The notes under the pieces: generated by a model | Seen by the model: only the letters and a program-made list of their open reading frames with translations | Database searches by the model: none | What the model was told of the DNA's origin: nothing | Part shown: piece by piece, positions 44,096-52,335 of the stretch | Numbering within the stretch: the stretch's first letter is position 1 | Layout of the letters: the number at the start of each line of letters is the position of its first letter | DNA from: Curtobacterium sp. VKM Ac-2865 | GTDB lineage: Bacteria; Actinomycetota; Actinomycetes; Actinomycetales; Microbacteriaceae | DNA length: 64,000 nt | Assembly (NCBI RefSeq): GCF_015350905.1 | Contig: NZ_JADKRZ010000001.1 | Coordinates: 930,001 to 994,000 of the forward strand | Direction of reading: 5' to 3' | Translations under genes and position numbers: made by a program

Positions 44096-44677
44096 GTGTA
44101 CACGTCGGAAACCGCGCTGCGCGCCTTCCGGGAGGCCCGCCACACCTTCATCGCCGGGTCCCGGATCGACATGGGCGCGCTGGCCACCACCCTCGGCGTC
44201 GACCGGACGTCGCTGTTCCGGTGGGTGGGCAACCGTGACCGGTTGCTGTCCGAGGTGCTGTGGTCACTGGCGGTCCCGACGCTCGACGCCGCCCGCCGCG
44301 ATGCCGCACCGTCCGGGGCAGCCCGGATCGTCGACGTCCTCGACCAGTTCACGGCGGACCTCATCGAGGCGCCCTACTTCCGGCGCTTCCTGACCCGCGA
44401 GCCGGCGAGGGCGCTGCGGCTGCTCACCACGACCGAGAGCGACGTGCAGGGCCGGTTCGTGCAGGCCGTCACCGAGCTCGTCGCCGTCGAGGAACGCTCG
44501 GGCGCGTTCGACCCCGTACCGTTGTCTGCCGAGGAACTCGCTCGCCTGCTCGTGCGGATCTCGGAGTCGTTCACGTACGCCGACCTGATCTCCGGCCAGA
44601 CGCCAGACCCCGTGCGGGCACGGACGACGTTCGAGTACGTCCTCCGCCCCAGCACCCGCTCGATCGGAGACCGATGA
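44096..44677 (+). CDS. QsdR/TetR-family transcriptional regulator
   Basis: 193 aa. Helix-turn-helix IDMGALATTLGVDRTSLFRWVG (two segments), with NRDRLLSEVLW next, and an all-helical ligand domain, as in the QsdR branch. Start at the GTG 44096, with AAGGGAGA upstream; the TTG 15 bases earlier is less likely. It probably represses the divergent dehydrogenase in response to an acyl compound (inference). Overlaps the thioesterase start by four bases. Confidence 0.85.
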   Translation: MYTSETALRAFREARHTFIAGSRIDMGALATTLGVDRTSLFRWVGNRDRLLSEVLWSLAVPTLDAARRDAAPSGAARIVDVLDQFTADLIEAPYFRRFLTREPARALRLLTTTESDVQGRFVQAVTELVAVEERSGAFDPVPLSAEELARLLVRISESFTYADLISGQTPDPVRARTTFEYVLRPSTRSIGDR

Positions 44678-45141
44678 CCATCGACGAGTACCCGTTCCGC
44701 CGCACCTACCCCACGCGCTGGAACGACAACGACATGTTCGGGCACGTCAACAACACGATCTACTACAGCGCGATGGACAACGCGTCCACGTACTGGTTCC
44801 GCGAGCAGGCCGGCCTCGACCCCTTCTCGTCGACGTGGATCGCCGTGCTGGTCACCTCGAGCTGCCGCTTCGTCGAGTCGGCCGTGTGGCCGGACGTCAT
44901 CGAGGTCGGGATGCGCTCGAAGCACCTCGGCACCACGAGCCTGTCGTGGGAGTTCGGCCTGTTCCGGCAGGCGGACGGGGCGCTGCTCGCGACGGGCGAG
45001 TTCGTGCACGTCATCATCGACCGCGAGGGCTCGCGACGGCCGATGCCGCTGCCGGCGGAGCTCCGCGACCTCGTCACATCGACGATGGTCGCCCGTGCTG
45101 ACGTCGAGCCGCCCGCGTCCGCCCTCGCCGGTTCCGACTGA
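44674..45141 (+). CDS. Acyl-CoA thioesterase, 4HBT hotdog fold
   Basis: 155 aa. RWNDNDMFGHVNNTIYYSAMDNA has the Asp of 4-hydroxybenzoyl-CoA-type thioesterases (two segments), and SCRFVESAVWPDVIEVG the central strand. ATG at 44674 overlaps the regulator stop (ATGA). With the dehydrogenase it forms an acyl-CoA degradation unit; the exact acyl group is unknown. Confidence 0.92.
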   Translation: MTIDEYPFRRTYPTRWNDNDMFGHVNNTIYYSAMDNASTYWFREQAGLDPFSSTWIAVLVTSSCRFVESAVWPDVIEVGMRSKHLGTTSLSWEFGLFRQADGALLATGEFVHVIIDREGSRRPMPLPAELRDLVTSTMVARADVEPPASALAGSD

Positions 45142-45157
45142 CGCCGCCCAACTGGAG

Positions 45158-45193
45158 ACGGCTCGCACCGCTGATGTCAGCGGCGCGAGCCGT
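45158..45193. terminator. Terminator of the CAAC-GGAGA-CGGCTCGC family
   Basis: ACGGCTCGCACCGCTGA pairs with TCAGCGGCGCGAGCCGT with one mismatch. Outer CAACTGGAG and CGGTTGTG also match the flanks of the hairpin at 31109-31146. Confidence 0.75.
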
Positions 45194-45224
45194 CTTCGGT
45201 TGTGCGGTGCCGGAGCGCGCCGCG

Positions 45225-45665
45225 TCAGCCGTTGAGCGCGGCCAGCTCGAGGTTGATGTCGTCGGGGTCCTGCACGGACAGGATCGTCATGCCCGCGTCG
45301 CCGAGGTCGGTCACCTCGCCGTGCTCGACCCCCGCAGCGTCGAGCCGTGCGGCCGCCTGGTGCAGCTCGTCGACGCTCCCGACGACGAAGCTCACGTGGT
45401 CGAGCCCGACGGTGTCCGCGTCGAAGCGCTGCCCTGCCGGAGCAACCGGTCGCAGCCCGAACACCTGGTCGCCGAGCCGGAACACGCTGCCACCGTAGAA
45501 GCGCGCGCGGTCCTCGCGGACGCCCGGCTCGTCGACCTGGTCACTGAAGTCGATCGCCGGGTCGGTCCCGAGGAGCTGCTGGTAGAACGCCTTGCTCCGG
45601 TGGATGTCCGTCACGGTCACGCGGACGTGGGCCAGGGCGGTCGGGCGTGCGAAGGGTTCGGTCAT
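45225..45665 (-). CDS. VOC-family glyoxalase-like protein
   Basis: 146 aa with two beta-alpha-beta-beta-beta repeats. HVRVTVTDIHRSKAFYQQLLG is the first and LDHVSFVVGSVDELHQAAARL the second; DPDDINLELA is the usual end. The His and Glu that bind metal are plausible but the substrate is unknown. ATG at 45665 with GAGGAG seven bases upstream. Confidence 0.9.
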   Translation of the reverse strand: MTEPFARPTALAHVRVTVTDIHRSKAFYQQLLGTDPAIDFSDQVDEPGVREDRARFYGGSVFRLGDQVFGLRPVAPAGQRFDADTVGLDHVSFVVGSVDELHQAAARLDAAGVEHGEVTDLGDAGMTILSVQDPDDINLELAALNG

Positions 45666-45803
45666 GGTGATGCTCCTCGGGAGGTCCGTCGACGCCGCGC
45701 TCGACGCCGTCCACGACGCAACGCCACCCACCTGAGGACCGGCCCGACGCTGCGCGGAGACCGGACACCGCTCCGGCGAACCACGCGGCGCTGCACCACG
45801 AAA

Positions 45804-45841
45804 CGGACACAGCACCACGGAGATCCATGGTGCTGTGTCCG
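45804..45841. terminator. Terminator downstream of putA
   Basis: 14-bp perfect stem CGGACACAGCACCA/TGGTGCTGTGTCCG with a 10-base loop, 28 bases past the putA stop. Confidence 0.85.
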
Positions 45842-45869
45842 TTCCGGAGTTCGGTGCGTCGGCGCCCGG

Positions 45870-48800
45870 CTAGACCAGGTCGTCGGTGAGCTGGTTCGGC
45901 GTGCCGAAGCGGTGCGCCGTGATGGACACCGCCTGCTCGCGGAGGAAGGGCAGCATCTCGATCCGCCCGGCCTCGGTCACCGGCTCCGCGTACACCGCCA
46001 CGTCGGGGCGACCGTCGACCGCTTCGTACAGTGCCGACGCCGACCCGCCGATGAGCCGCACGCGGGTCGACGGGCCTCGGGCGACACGGGCGCCGAACGC
46101 CGAGTCGGACTCCGACGACGCGGCCGACCGGACGATCGGCAGCGCGGCGATCGCAGCCGGGACGGTCCCCGTCGACGAGACGTCGATCGTCGTCCCGGCA
46201 CGGAGCGCGGCGGCGACGACCCGGACCAGGGACTCGACGTCGTCCGGCTCAGAGGATGCCAGTCGCACGTGCACCCCCGGGAACGGCAGGTACCGCGCGA
46301 TGTTCCGCTCGGCCGACAGCCCGGACACGTCCACCGCGGCGCCGAAGACCGACGACCACACCGACTCGTCCGAGGCGACCGCACGGGAGAGCGACGGCGA
46401 CGCGACGCCGGACGCGCGCACGAACGACGCGACCGGGGCGGAGACCGGCGCACCGACGGTCGCCGTAGCGCTGCTCCACGACCCGAGCCCGACCAGGTAG
46501 TTCACCCCGCCGGCCTTGGTGCCCGCACCGACGGCGGACTTCTTCCACCCGCCGAACGGCTGCCGGCGCACGATCGCCCCGGTGATGCTGCGGTTCACGT
46601 ACAGGTTGCCGGCCTCGATGCGGGACAGCCACGTGCCGATCTCCGACGGGTCGAGCGAGTGCAGCCCCGAGGTCAGGCCGTAGTCGACCTCGTTGACGAT
46701 GTCGATCGCCTCGTCGAGGGTCGCGGCACGCATGACGCCGAGCACCGGGCCGAAGTACTCCGTCCGGTGGAACGCCGAGCCGCGGGCGACACCGCCACGG
46801 ACACCGGGGCTCCAGAGCTTGCCCGAGTCGTCGAGCTTCCGCGGGCGCACGGCCCAGGACTCCCCCGCGCCGAGCTTCGTGAGCCCGTCGAGCAGCTTGC
46901 CCGCGGCCGGTTCGACGATCGGCCCCATCTGGGACGTCGGGTCGGTCGGGTACCCGACGGTCATCGAGGACACGGCGTCGACGAGCTGCGAGTGGAAGCG
47001 GCGCGAGCGGGCGACGGACCCGACGAGCACGACGAGCGACGCGGCCGAGCACTTCTGGCCGGCGTACCCGAACGCCGACGCGACGACGTCCTTGACGGCC
47101 AGGTCGAGGTCGGCCGACGGCGTGACGATGATCGCGTTCTTGCCCGACGTCTCGGCGAGGAGCGGCAGGTCCTTGCGGAACGACCGGAACAGCGACGCGG
47201 TCTCGTAGGCGCCGGTGAGGATCACCCGGTCGACGAGCGGGGACGCGATCAGCGACGAACCGAGTTCCGACTCGGAGACGTCGACGAACGCCAGCACGTC
47301 CGCAGGGGCGCCCATCGCGTCGAGCGCGGTGTCGATGACCGACGCGAGCACAGCACCGCTCCGGGCAGCCGGCGGTGCGGGCTTCAGCACGACGGCTGAC
47401 CCTGCGGCCAGGGCCGCGAGCGTCGACCCGGCGGGGATCGCCACGGGGAAGTTCCAAGGCGGCGCGACCAGGGTCAGCGCAGCCGGGGAGAAGGTGGCAC
47501 CGTCGACCTCGTCGAGCGCCGCGGCCATGTCGCCGTAGAAGTGGGCGAAGTCGATCGCCTCGGAGACCTCGGGGTCGGCCTGGTCGATGGTCTTGCCGGT
47601 CTCGGACGCCATCACCTCGATGAGGGCCGCACGGTTGGCCTCGAGCGCGTCGCCGACGGCGTGGAGCACCGCACCACGCGCCGCACCGGACCAGGTCCCC
47701 CAGACCGCACCCGCGCTGCGGACGCGCTGCAGGACCGACGTGAGCTGCGCGTCGGACGTCAGCCGGGCCTCCTGGACGCCGCGGACGCCGAGCGTCGACG
47801 ACGCGATCCGCTCGGTGATGGCCGCACCCCAGGCGCGAGTGGCAGCGACCGACGGGTCGCTGTCCGGGGTGTTCTCGAAGTGGCCGGGAGTCGGGCGACC
47901 GACGGCCGCGTAGCGGTCGGCGACGCGGTGCGACTCCGGGACGGCGAGCCCGTCCGGGCTCGACAGCGGCTCCAGGGACGCACGGAACCGCGACTCCTCC
48001 CGGGCGAAGAGCGACGGCGACGAGTGCAGCGAGAACACCGCGGACATGAAGTTGTCCTGCGAGGCGCCCTCCTCCAGTCGGCGGATGAGGTAGGCGATCG
48101 CGACGTCGAACTCCCCCGGGTGGACGACGGGCGTGTAGAGCAGCAGCGATCCGACCGTCTTGCGGACCGCGGCCGCCTGGCCCTGCGCCATGCCGAGCAG
48201 CATCTCGAACTCGATGCCCTCGCGGACCCCGCGTTCGCCGGCGAGCAGCCAGGCGTGCGCGACGTCGAACAGGTTGTGCCCGGCGACACCGACGCGGACG
48301 TTCGCCACGCGGTCAGGCGTCAGCGCCCAGTCGAGCACCCGCTTGTAGTTCGTGTCCGAGTCCTGCTTGGTGTGCCAGGTCGCGAGCGGCCAGCCGTGGA
48401 CCGAGGCCTCGACCTGCTCCATCGGCAGGTTGGCGCCCTTGACCAGGCGGACCTTGATGCCGGCCCCACCACGGGCGCGACGGGCGGCGGACCACTCCTG
48501 CAGGTGCTGCATCGCGGCGAGCGCGTCCGGCAGGTAGGCCTGCAGCACGATCCCGGCCTCGAGCCCGAGGAACGCCGGCTCGTCGAGGAGCTTCGTGAAG
48601 ACCGCGATCGTCAGGTCGAGGTCCTTGAACTCCTCCATGTCGAGGTTGATGAACTTCGCCGGATCGGAGGATGCGGCGCGGGCGAACAGCGGGCGCAACT
48701 TCTCGACGATGTCGTCGACGGCGTGGTCGAAGGCCCACGGCGAGTGCGGGTGCACGGTCGAGGAGACCTTGATCGAGACGTAGTCGACGTCGGGGCGCGC

Positions 48801-49346
48801 GAGCAGCCTGTGCGTGCCCTCGAGCCGTCGGGCCGCCTCGCCCTCGCCGAGGACGGCCTCGCCGAGCAGGTTCACGTTGAGGCGGACGCCGTCCTGCTTG
48901 ATCTTCGCGATCGCGGGGCCGAGCTTGGCGTCGGTCGCGTCGACGATCAGGTGGCCGACCATGTTCCGCAGCACGCGTCGGGCGACGGGGACGACGACAC
49001 CCGGGAGGCCCGGTGCCAGTCCGCCACCGAGGCGCACCAGGCCGCGGAGCGCGCTGGGCAGGAAGCCGGGTGCGTCCGGCGCGATGGCGCGCAGCTTCCG
49101 CGCTGCGACGCCCAGGTCCTCCGGTCGGACGACCCCGTCGACGAACCCGACGGCGAACGCCAGGCCCTTCGGGTCGGCGAGGACGCCGGCGAGCTGCTTC
49201 GCGGAGCCGTCGACCGGGTACGTCTCGGCCTCGGCCAGCCACTGTCTGACCAGCGCGACGGACTCGTCGGCCAGCCCGGCGTGGTCGGAGGCGGATGCGC
49301 GGTCGGTCGTGGTCGCTGCGTCGTTGCGCGGCTGGACGTCGGTCAT
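45870..49346 (-). CDS. putA: Bifunctional proline dehydrogenase / glutamate-semialdehyde dehydrogenase
   Basis: 1158 aa. Oxidises proline to glutamate in two steps. Proline dehydrogenase barrel in the first half (VDYVSIKVSS, VRLVKGANLPMEQ, AYLIRRLEEGAS), aldehyde dehydrogenase in the second (ETSGKNAIIVTP, GQKCSAASLVVL with the catalytic Cys, FGGWKKSAVG). There is no N-terminal ribbon-helix-helix DNA-binding domain, so it does not autoregulate; the divergent LysR gene likely does. It has a long C-terminal extension after the dehydrogenase domain. Only 82 bases separate it from the LysR start. Confidence 0.96.
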   Translation of the reverse strand: MTDVQPRNDAATTTDRASASDHAGLADESVALVRQWLAEAETYPVDGSAKQLAGVLADPKGLAFAVGFVDGVVRPEDLGVAARKLRAIAPDAPGFLPSALRGLVRLGGGLAPGLPGVVVPVARRVLRNMVGHLIVDATDAKLGPAIAKIKQDGVRLNVNLLGEAVLGEGEAARRLEGTHRLLARPDVDYVSIKVSSTVHPHSPWAFDHAVDDIVEKLRPLFARAASSDPAKFINLDMEEFKDLDLTIAVFTKLLDEPAFLGLEAGIVLQAYLPDALAAMQHLQEWSAARRARGGAGIKVRLVKGANLPMEQVEASVHGWPLATWHTKQDSDTNYKRVLDWALTPDRVANVRVGVAGHNLFDVAHAWLLAGERGVREGIEFEMLLGMAQGQAAAVRKTVGSLLLYTPVVHPGEFDVAIAYLIRRLEEGASQDNFMSAVFSLHSSPSLFAREESRFRASLEPLSSPDGLAVPESHRVADRYAAVGRPTPGHFENTPDSDPSVAATRAWGAAITERIASSTLGVRGVQEARLTSDAQLTSVLQRVRSAGAVWGTWSGAARGAVLHAVGDALEANRAALIEVMASETGKTIDQADPEVSEAIDFAHFYGDMAAALDEVDGATFSPAALTLVAPPWNFPVAIPAGSTLAALAAGSAVVLKPAPPAARSGAVLASVIDTALDAMGAPADVLAFVDVSESELGSSLIASPLVDRVILTGAYETASLFRSFRKDLPLLAETSGKNAIIVTPSADLDLAVKDVVASAFGYAGQKCSAASLVVLVGSVARSRRFHSQLVDAVSSMTVGYPTDPTSQMGPIVEPAAGKLLDGLTKLGAGESWAVRPRKLDDSGKLWSPGVRGGVARGSAFHRTEYFGPVLGVMRAATLDEAIDIVNEVDYGLTSGLHSLDPSEIGTWLSRIEAGNLYVNRSITGAIVRRQPFGGWKKSAVGAGTKAGGVNYLVGLGSWSSATATVGAPVSAPVASFVRASGVASPSLSRAVASDESVWSSVFGAAVDVSGLSAERNIARYLPFPGVHVRLASSEPDDVESLVRVVAAALRAGTTIDVSSTGTVPAAIAALPIVRSAASSESDSAFGARVARGPSTRVRLIGGSASALYEAVDGRPDVAVYAEPVTEAGRIEMLPFLREQAVSITAHRFGTPNQLTDDLV

Positions 49347-49366
49347 GGGATCAGTGTGTCGCTCGC

Positions 49367-49384
49367 GCTTCCGGTAGCGGAAGC
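49367..49384. promoter_or_regulatory. Perfect palindrome between putA and lysR
   Basis: GCTTCCG-GTAG-CGGAAGC, 7-base arms. A second half-site CTTCC lies at 49389-49393. It is 21 bases before putA and 45 before the LysR ATG, suited to control of both. Confidence 0.7.
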
Positions 49385-49416
49385 AAATCTTCCTGATGGG
49401 TTCCGTTCAGGTGAAC

Positions 49417-49422
49417 TACCCT
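49417..49422 (+). promoter_or_regulatory. -10 box of a leaderless promoter (lysR beside putA)
   Basis: TACCCT followed by TTCGTC and the ATG at 49429. Confidence 0.5.
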
Positions 49423-49428
49423 TTCGTC

Positions 49429-50331
49429 ATGCTCGACGTCCGTCGCCTGGTGCTCCTTCGCGAGTTGTCAATCCGTGGAACGGTCGCAGCTGTCGCCGAA
49501 GCGATGAACTTCACCCCGTCGGCGGTGTCGCAGCAGCTCGCGGTGCTCGAGCGCGAGGCCGGCGTGCAGCTCCTCCGCAAGGCCGGACGGCGGCTGCAGC
49601 TCACCCCGCAGGCCGAGGTGCTCGTGGCTGCGGCGGGTGACGTGCTCGACACGCTCGAGCGGGCGCAGTCCACGGTCGAGGCCACGTTGACGAGCGTGCA
49701 GGGGCGCGTGCGGGTGGCGGTGTTCCAGTCGGCGGCGCTCGCCCTGATGCCGAACGCGCTCCGCATCATGGTGACCGAGCACCCGGACGTCCGCGTCGAG
49801 ATGGTCCAGCGAGAACCGGAGACGGCGCTCAACGAGACCTGGGCGCGGGACTTCGACATGGTGATCGCCGAGCAGTACCCGGCGCACGCGGCCCCGCGGT
49901 TCCCGGGCCTCGACCGTCGTGACCTGACGACCGACGCCGTCCGGCTCGCGCTGCCGCCCGTGGACACGTCGCTGTGGCCGGTCGACTCGCTCACCGGAGC
50001 GGCCGACCTGCCGTGGGTGATGGAGCCGCGCGGGACGGCGTCGCGGCACTTCGCGGAGCAGCTCTGCCGACGCTCGGGGTTCGAACCCGACGTGCGGTAC
50101 GAGACGGCCGACCTGCAGGCGCAGATCCGGTTGATCGAGTCCGGCAACGCCGTCGCGCTGATGCCCGACCTGGTCTGGGCCGGTCGGTCGACCACCTGCC
50201 GCCTGCTCGACCTGCCCGGGGACGCCGAGCGGACGATCTTCACGGCGCAGCGGACGGCCTCGTCGCTCTCCCCCGCGGTGGCAGCGCTCCGGGACGCCCT
50301 CGAACGAGCGTCGGCGACGTCCCGATCCTGA
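49429..50331 (+). CDS. LysR-family regulator, probable regulator of putA
   Basis: 300 aa. LRELSIRGTVAAVAEAMNFT and PSAVSQQLAVLEREAGVQLL form the winged helix; the effector domain follows (VRVAVFQSAALALMP). Start at the ATG 49429 because it yields the canonical LDVRRLVLLREL opening and has TACCCT six bases ahead; a start 33 bases earlier would add residues not typical of the family. Proline responsiveness is inferred from position. Confidence 0.9.
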   Translation: MLDVRRLVLLRELSIRGTVAAVAEAMNFTPSAVSQQLAVLEREAGVQLLRKAGRRLQLTPQAEVLVAAAGDVLDTLERAQSTVEATLTSVQGRVRVAVFQSAALALMPNALRIMVTEHPDVRVEMVQREPETALNETWARDFDMVIAEQYPAHAAPRFPGLDRRDLTTDAVRLALPPVDTSLWPVDSLTGAADLPWVMEPRGTASRHFAEQLCRRSGFEPDVRYETADLQAQIRLIESGNAVALMPDLVWAGRSTTCRLLDLPGDAERTIFTAQRTASSLSPAVAALRDALERASATSRS

Positions 50332-50383
50332 GAACCCCATGTCGGGTTTCCCCTGATCATGACGGTGTTCACGCATCTTTTTC

Positions 50384-50439
50384 CGTGACGGAACCGTGAC
50401 CGATCCGACCGTTCTCAGCGGTCTCTGCCGCCTTACGAT
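50384..50439 (+). promoter_or_regulatory. Promoter of the first LAXTG gene with an 11-bp-period direct repeat
   Basis: CGTGAC at 50384-50389 and 50395-50400 (period 11, one helical turn, as for OmpR-type regulators such as MtrA/PhoP) and a TACGAT -10 box at 50434-50439. The second promoter (52223-52278) has the same elements at identical spacing. Confidence 0.6.
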
Positions 50440-50460
50440 CGGCTCCGAGGGAGCCGATCG
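50436..50460 (+). promoter_or_regulatory. Leader hairpin of the first LAXTG gene
   Basis: CGATCGGCTCC-GAG-GGAGCCGATCG, an 11-bp perfect stem overlapping the start of the predicted mRNA. The second gene has a near-copy (52275-52299) with one mismatch. Confidence 0.55.
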
Positions 50461-50494
50461 GCTCCCACCAGCACGACCGTTCCATGGGGGAATG

Positions 50495-52066
50495 ATGCAC
50501 AAGACCTGCAAGCCGACCGTCCGCGCCACAGCGGCTGTCGGGACCGCCGTCGCGATGATCGCGATGTCGTCCGCGTTCGGGATCGGAGCGACCGCAGCCG
50601 TCGCCGACGACACCACCACCACACCGGCCACGAGCCCGTCGACCGCACCGGCGACCTCGGTGACCTCGGCGTCCGAGTCGACGCCCGAGACCGCCGCTGG
50701 CTCGGCCGGCTCGGCTGCGGAGGCGACGCCCACGGACGAGTCAGTCCCCGACCCGAGCGCGGCACCGACGGACGGCACGACGCCGACGGACAGCGCCACC
50801 CCGACGGACCCGACCACTGACGTCCCCGTCCCGGCGGACACCGCGCCGACCGCGACCACGCCGACGACCGCACCGACCACTCCCGTCGCGCCCGCGCCGA
50901 GTGACGCCGCCCCGCAGGCCGCCGCCGCTGCCGCGGCCACGCCGGCCGGCACCGTGACCGTCACCGGGACGGCCACCACCTGGCACACGCTCCGCGCGGT
51001 GACCGCCGGGTGGCCTGCCGGCACGACCTTCACGTACCAGTGGACGCTCTCCGGGCCCGTCGTCGGCACCCGCGTCATCGACGGCGCCACGAGCGACACC
51101 TACGTCCTCGGTCACCCGGACGCGTCGAGCGACCTGACCGTCGCCGTCACGGGGACCGCTCCCGGCCAGGAGCCCACGACGGTCACGAGCGCTCCCGTGT
51201 CCGTGGGCTTCAACGACGAGACGACGTTCACCGGCGCGGGCGACCTCGAGCTCGACGCATCCGCTGGCGAGGCGCTGTCCGTGCCGATCCAGGCGCTGAC
51301 CGGCGACCAGGGCGGGCTGCGGTACGGGGTGGGCAGCAGCGCCTTCGGACCGATCGACGCCAGTGTCCTGCCCGCAGGACTGACGCTGTCGAGCGACGGC
51401 GTGCTCTCCGGGTCGACCACCGAGGCCCAGACCGTCGACTTCTGGGTGCTCGTGCGGACGTCGCAGCAGCCCGAGGGCGCCGCCGGTCACCACGTGCAGC
51501 TCCGGGTCGGTCTCGCCTCGGACACGCAGCTGTTCGCCGCCGTGGGCGACTACGACCCGGCCGAGTACCGCTTCTGGTCGGTTGCCGCCGACGGCACCAC
51601 GCGGTTCGAGAGCAGCCCGGAGGCGCCGTCGAACAACCCCTCCCGCCCGCTGGCCTCGACCGTGGGCAAGAGCATCACCGTGAACGCCGGACGGGTGGAC
51701 CGGTACGGCAACCGGGAGCCGTACGCCGTGACCGACCTCGACTGGACGTCCTCCGTCGCGAGCGACCGGCTCGACCACTACGACGAGGGCACCGCTGTGA
51801 CCTTCACGGAGGCCGGCACCCACGTCCTCACGGGCACGACCGTGGATGGTCGGAGCATCAGCTTCACGGTGCGCGTCGACCCGGTCGGTGCCGCGACCAC
51901 CACGCCGACAGCAACCGGGGTCGGGACCGGGACCGGGACGGCCAAGCCCGTCGGCCAGCTCGCCTTCACCGGCGCGGACACGACGGGCCCCCTCGCCTGG
52001 GCGCTCGGACTGCTCGCATCCGGCGCAGCCCTGCTCCTGGTGCGTCTGCGGCGTCGACGCGCCTGA
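50495..52066 (+). CDS. LAXTG-anchored surface protein 1
   Basis: 523 aa. Signal peptide with SSAFGIGATAAVA, a long Thr/Pro/Ala-rich stalk (about 35-150), an Ig-like domain (about 150-235: GWPAGTTFTYQWTLSG, GATSDTYVLG), a second beta-rich region, and a cell-wall sorting signal LAFTG, hydrophobic span and RLRRRRA tail. LAXTG is the class E sortase substrate motif; no sortase gene is in the window. ATG at 50495 after GGGGGAATG; an adjacent ATG at 50492 is also possible. Role unknown; likely adhesion or matrix. Confidence 0.88.
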   Translation: MHKTCKPTVRATAAVGTAVAMIAMSSAFGIGATAAVADDTTTTPATSPSTAPATSVTSASESTPETAAGSAGSAAEATPTDESVPDPSAAPTDGTTPTDSATPTDPTTDVPVPADTAPTATTPTTAPTTPVAPAPSDAAPQAAAAAAATPAGTVTVTGTATTWHTLRAVTAGWPAGTTFTYQWTLSGPVVGTRVIDGATSDTYVLGHPDASSDLTVAVTGTAPGQEPTTVTSAPVSVGFNDETTFTGAGDLELDASAGEALSVPIQALTGDQGGLRYGVGSSAFGPIDASVLPAGLTLSSDGVLSGSTTEAQTVDFWVLVRTSQQPEGAAGHHVQLRVGLASDTQLFAAVGDYDPAEYRFWSVAADGTTRFESSPEAPSNNPSRPLASTVGKSITVNAGRVDRYGNREPYAVTDLDWTSSVASDRLDHYDEGTAVTFTEAGTHVLTGTTVDGRSISFTVRVDPVGAATTTPTATGVGTGTGTAKPVGQLAFTGADTTGPLAWALGLLASGAALLLVRLRRRRA

Positions 52067-52082
52067 CCGGCGACCTGATCAC

Positions 52083-52113
52083 GAGGGGCGTGTCCACATC
52101 GGGCACGCCCCTC
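52083..52113 (+). terminator. Terminator of LAXTG gene 1
   Basis: GAGGGGCGTG/CACGCCCCTC, 10-bp stem with loop TCCACATCGGG. The second gene has the same hairpin with a longer stem. Confidence 0.8.
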
Positions 52114-52222
52114 TCGTCGTTCCGCCGGGCGTCCGACGGTGTCGACCGACGAGCCGGCTTCGAACAGTGCCGTCCCCCTGTCGAGAAATCCCTGATCATG
52201 ACAGAGATCCCGCAACTTCTTC

Positions 52223-52299
52223 CGTGACGAGATCGTGACCGTACGGGTCCATCGCCGGGGTCCGTCAGACCGTACGATCGGCACCACCGGAGCCGATCG
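52223..52299 (+). promoter_or_regulatory. Promoter and leader hairpin of the second LAXTG gene
   Basis: CGTGAC at 52223-52228 and 52234-52239, TACGAT at 52273-52278 and a hairpin at 52275-52299. The second CGTGAC starts 39 bases before the -10, exactly as in the first promoter. Confidence 0.6.
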
Positions 52300-52335
52300 G
52301 CCAGCCGGACCACCACACGTCCCCGGGGGGAACCG

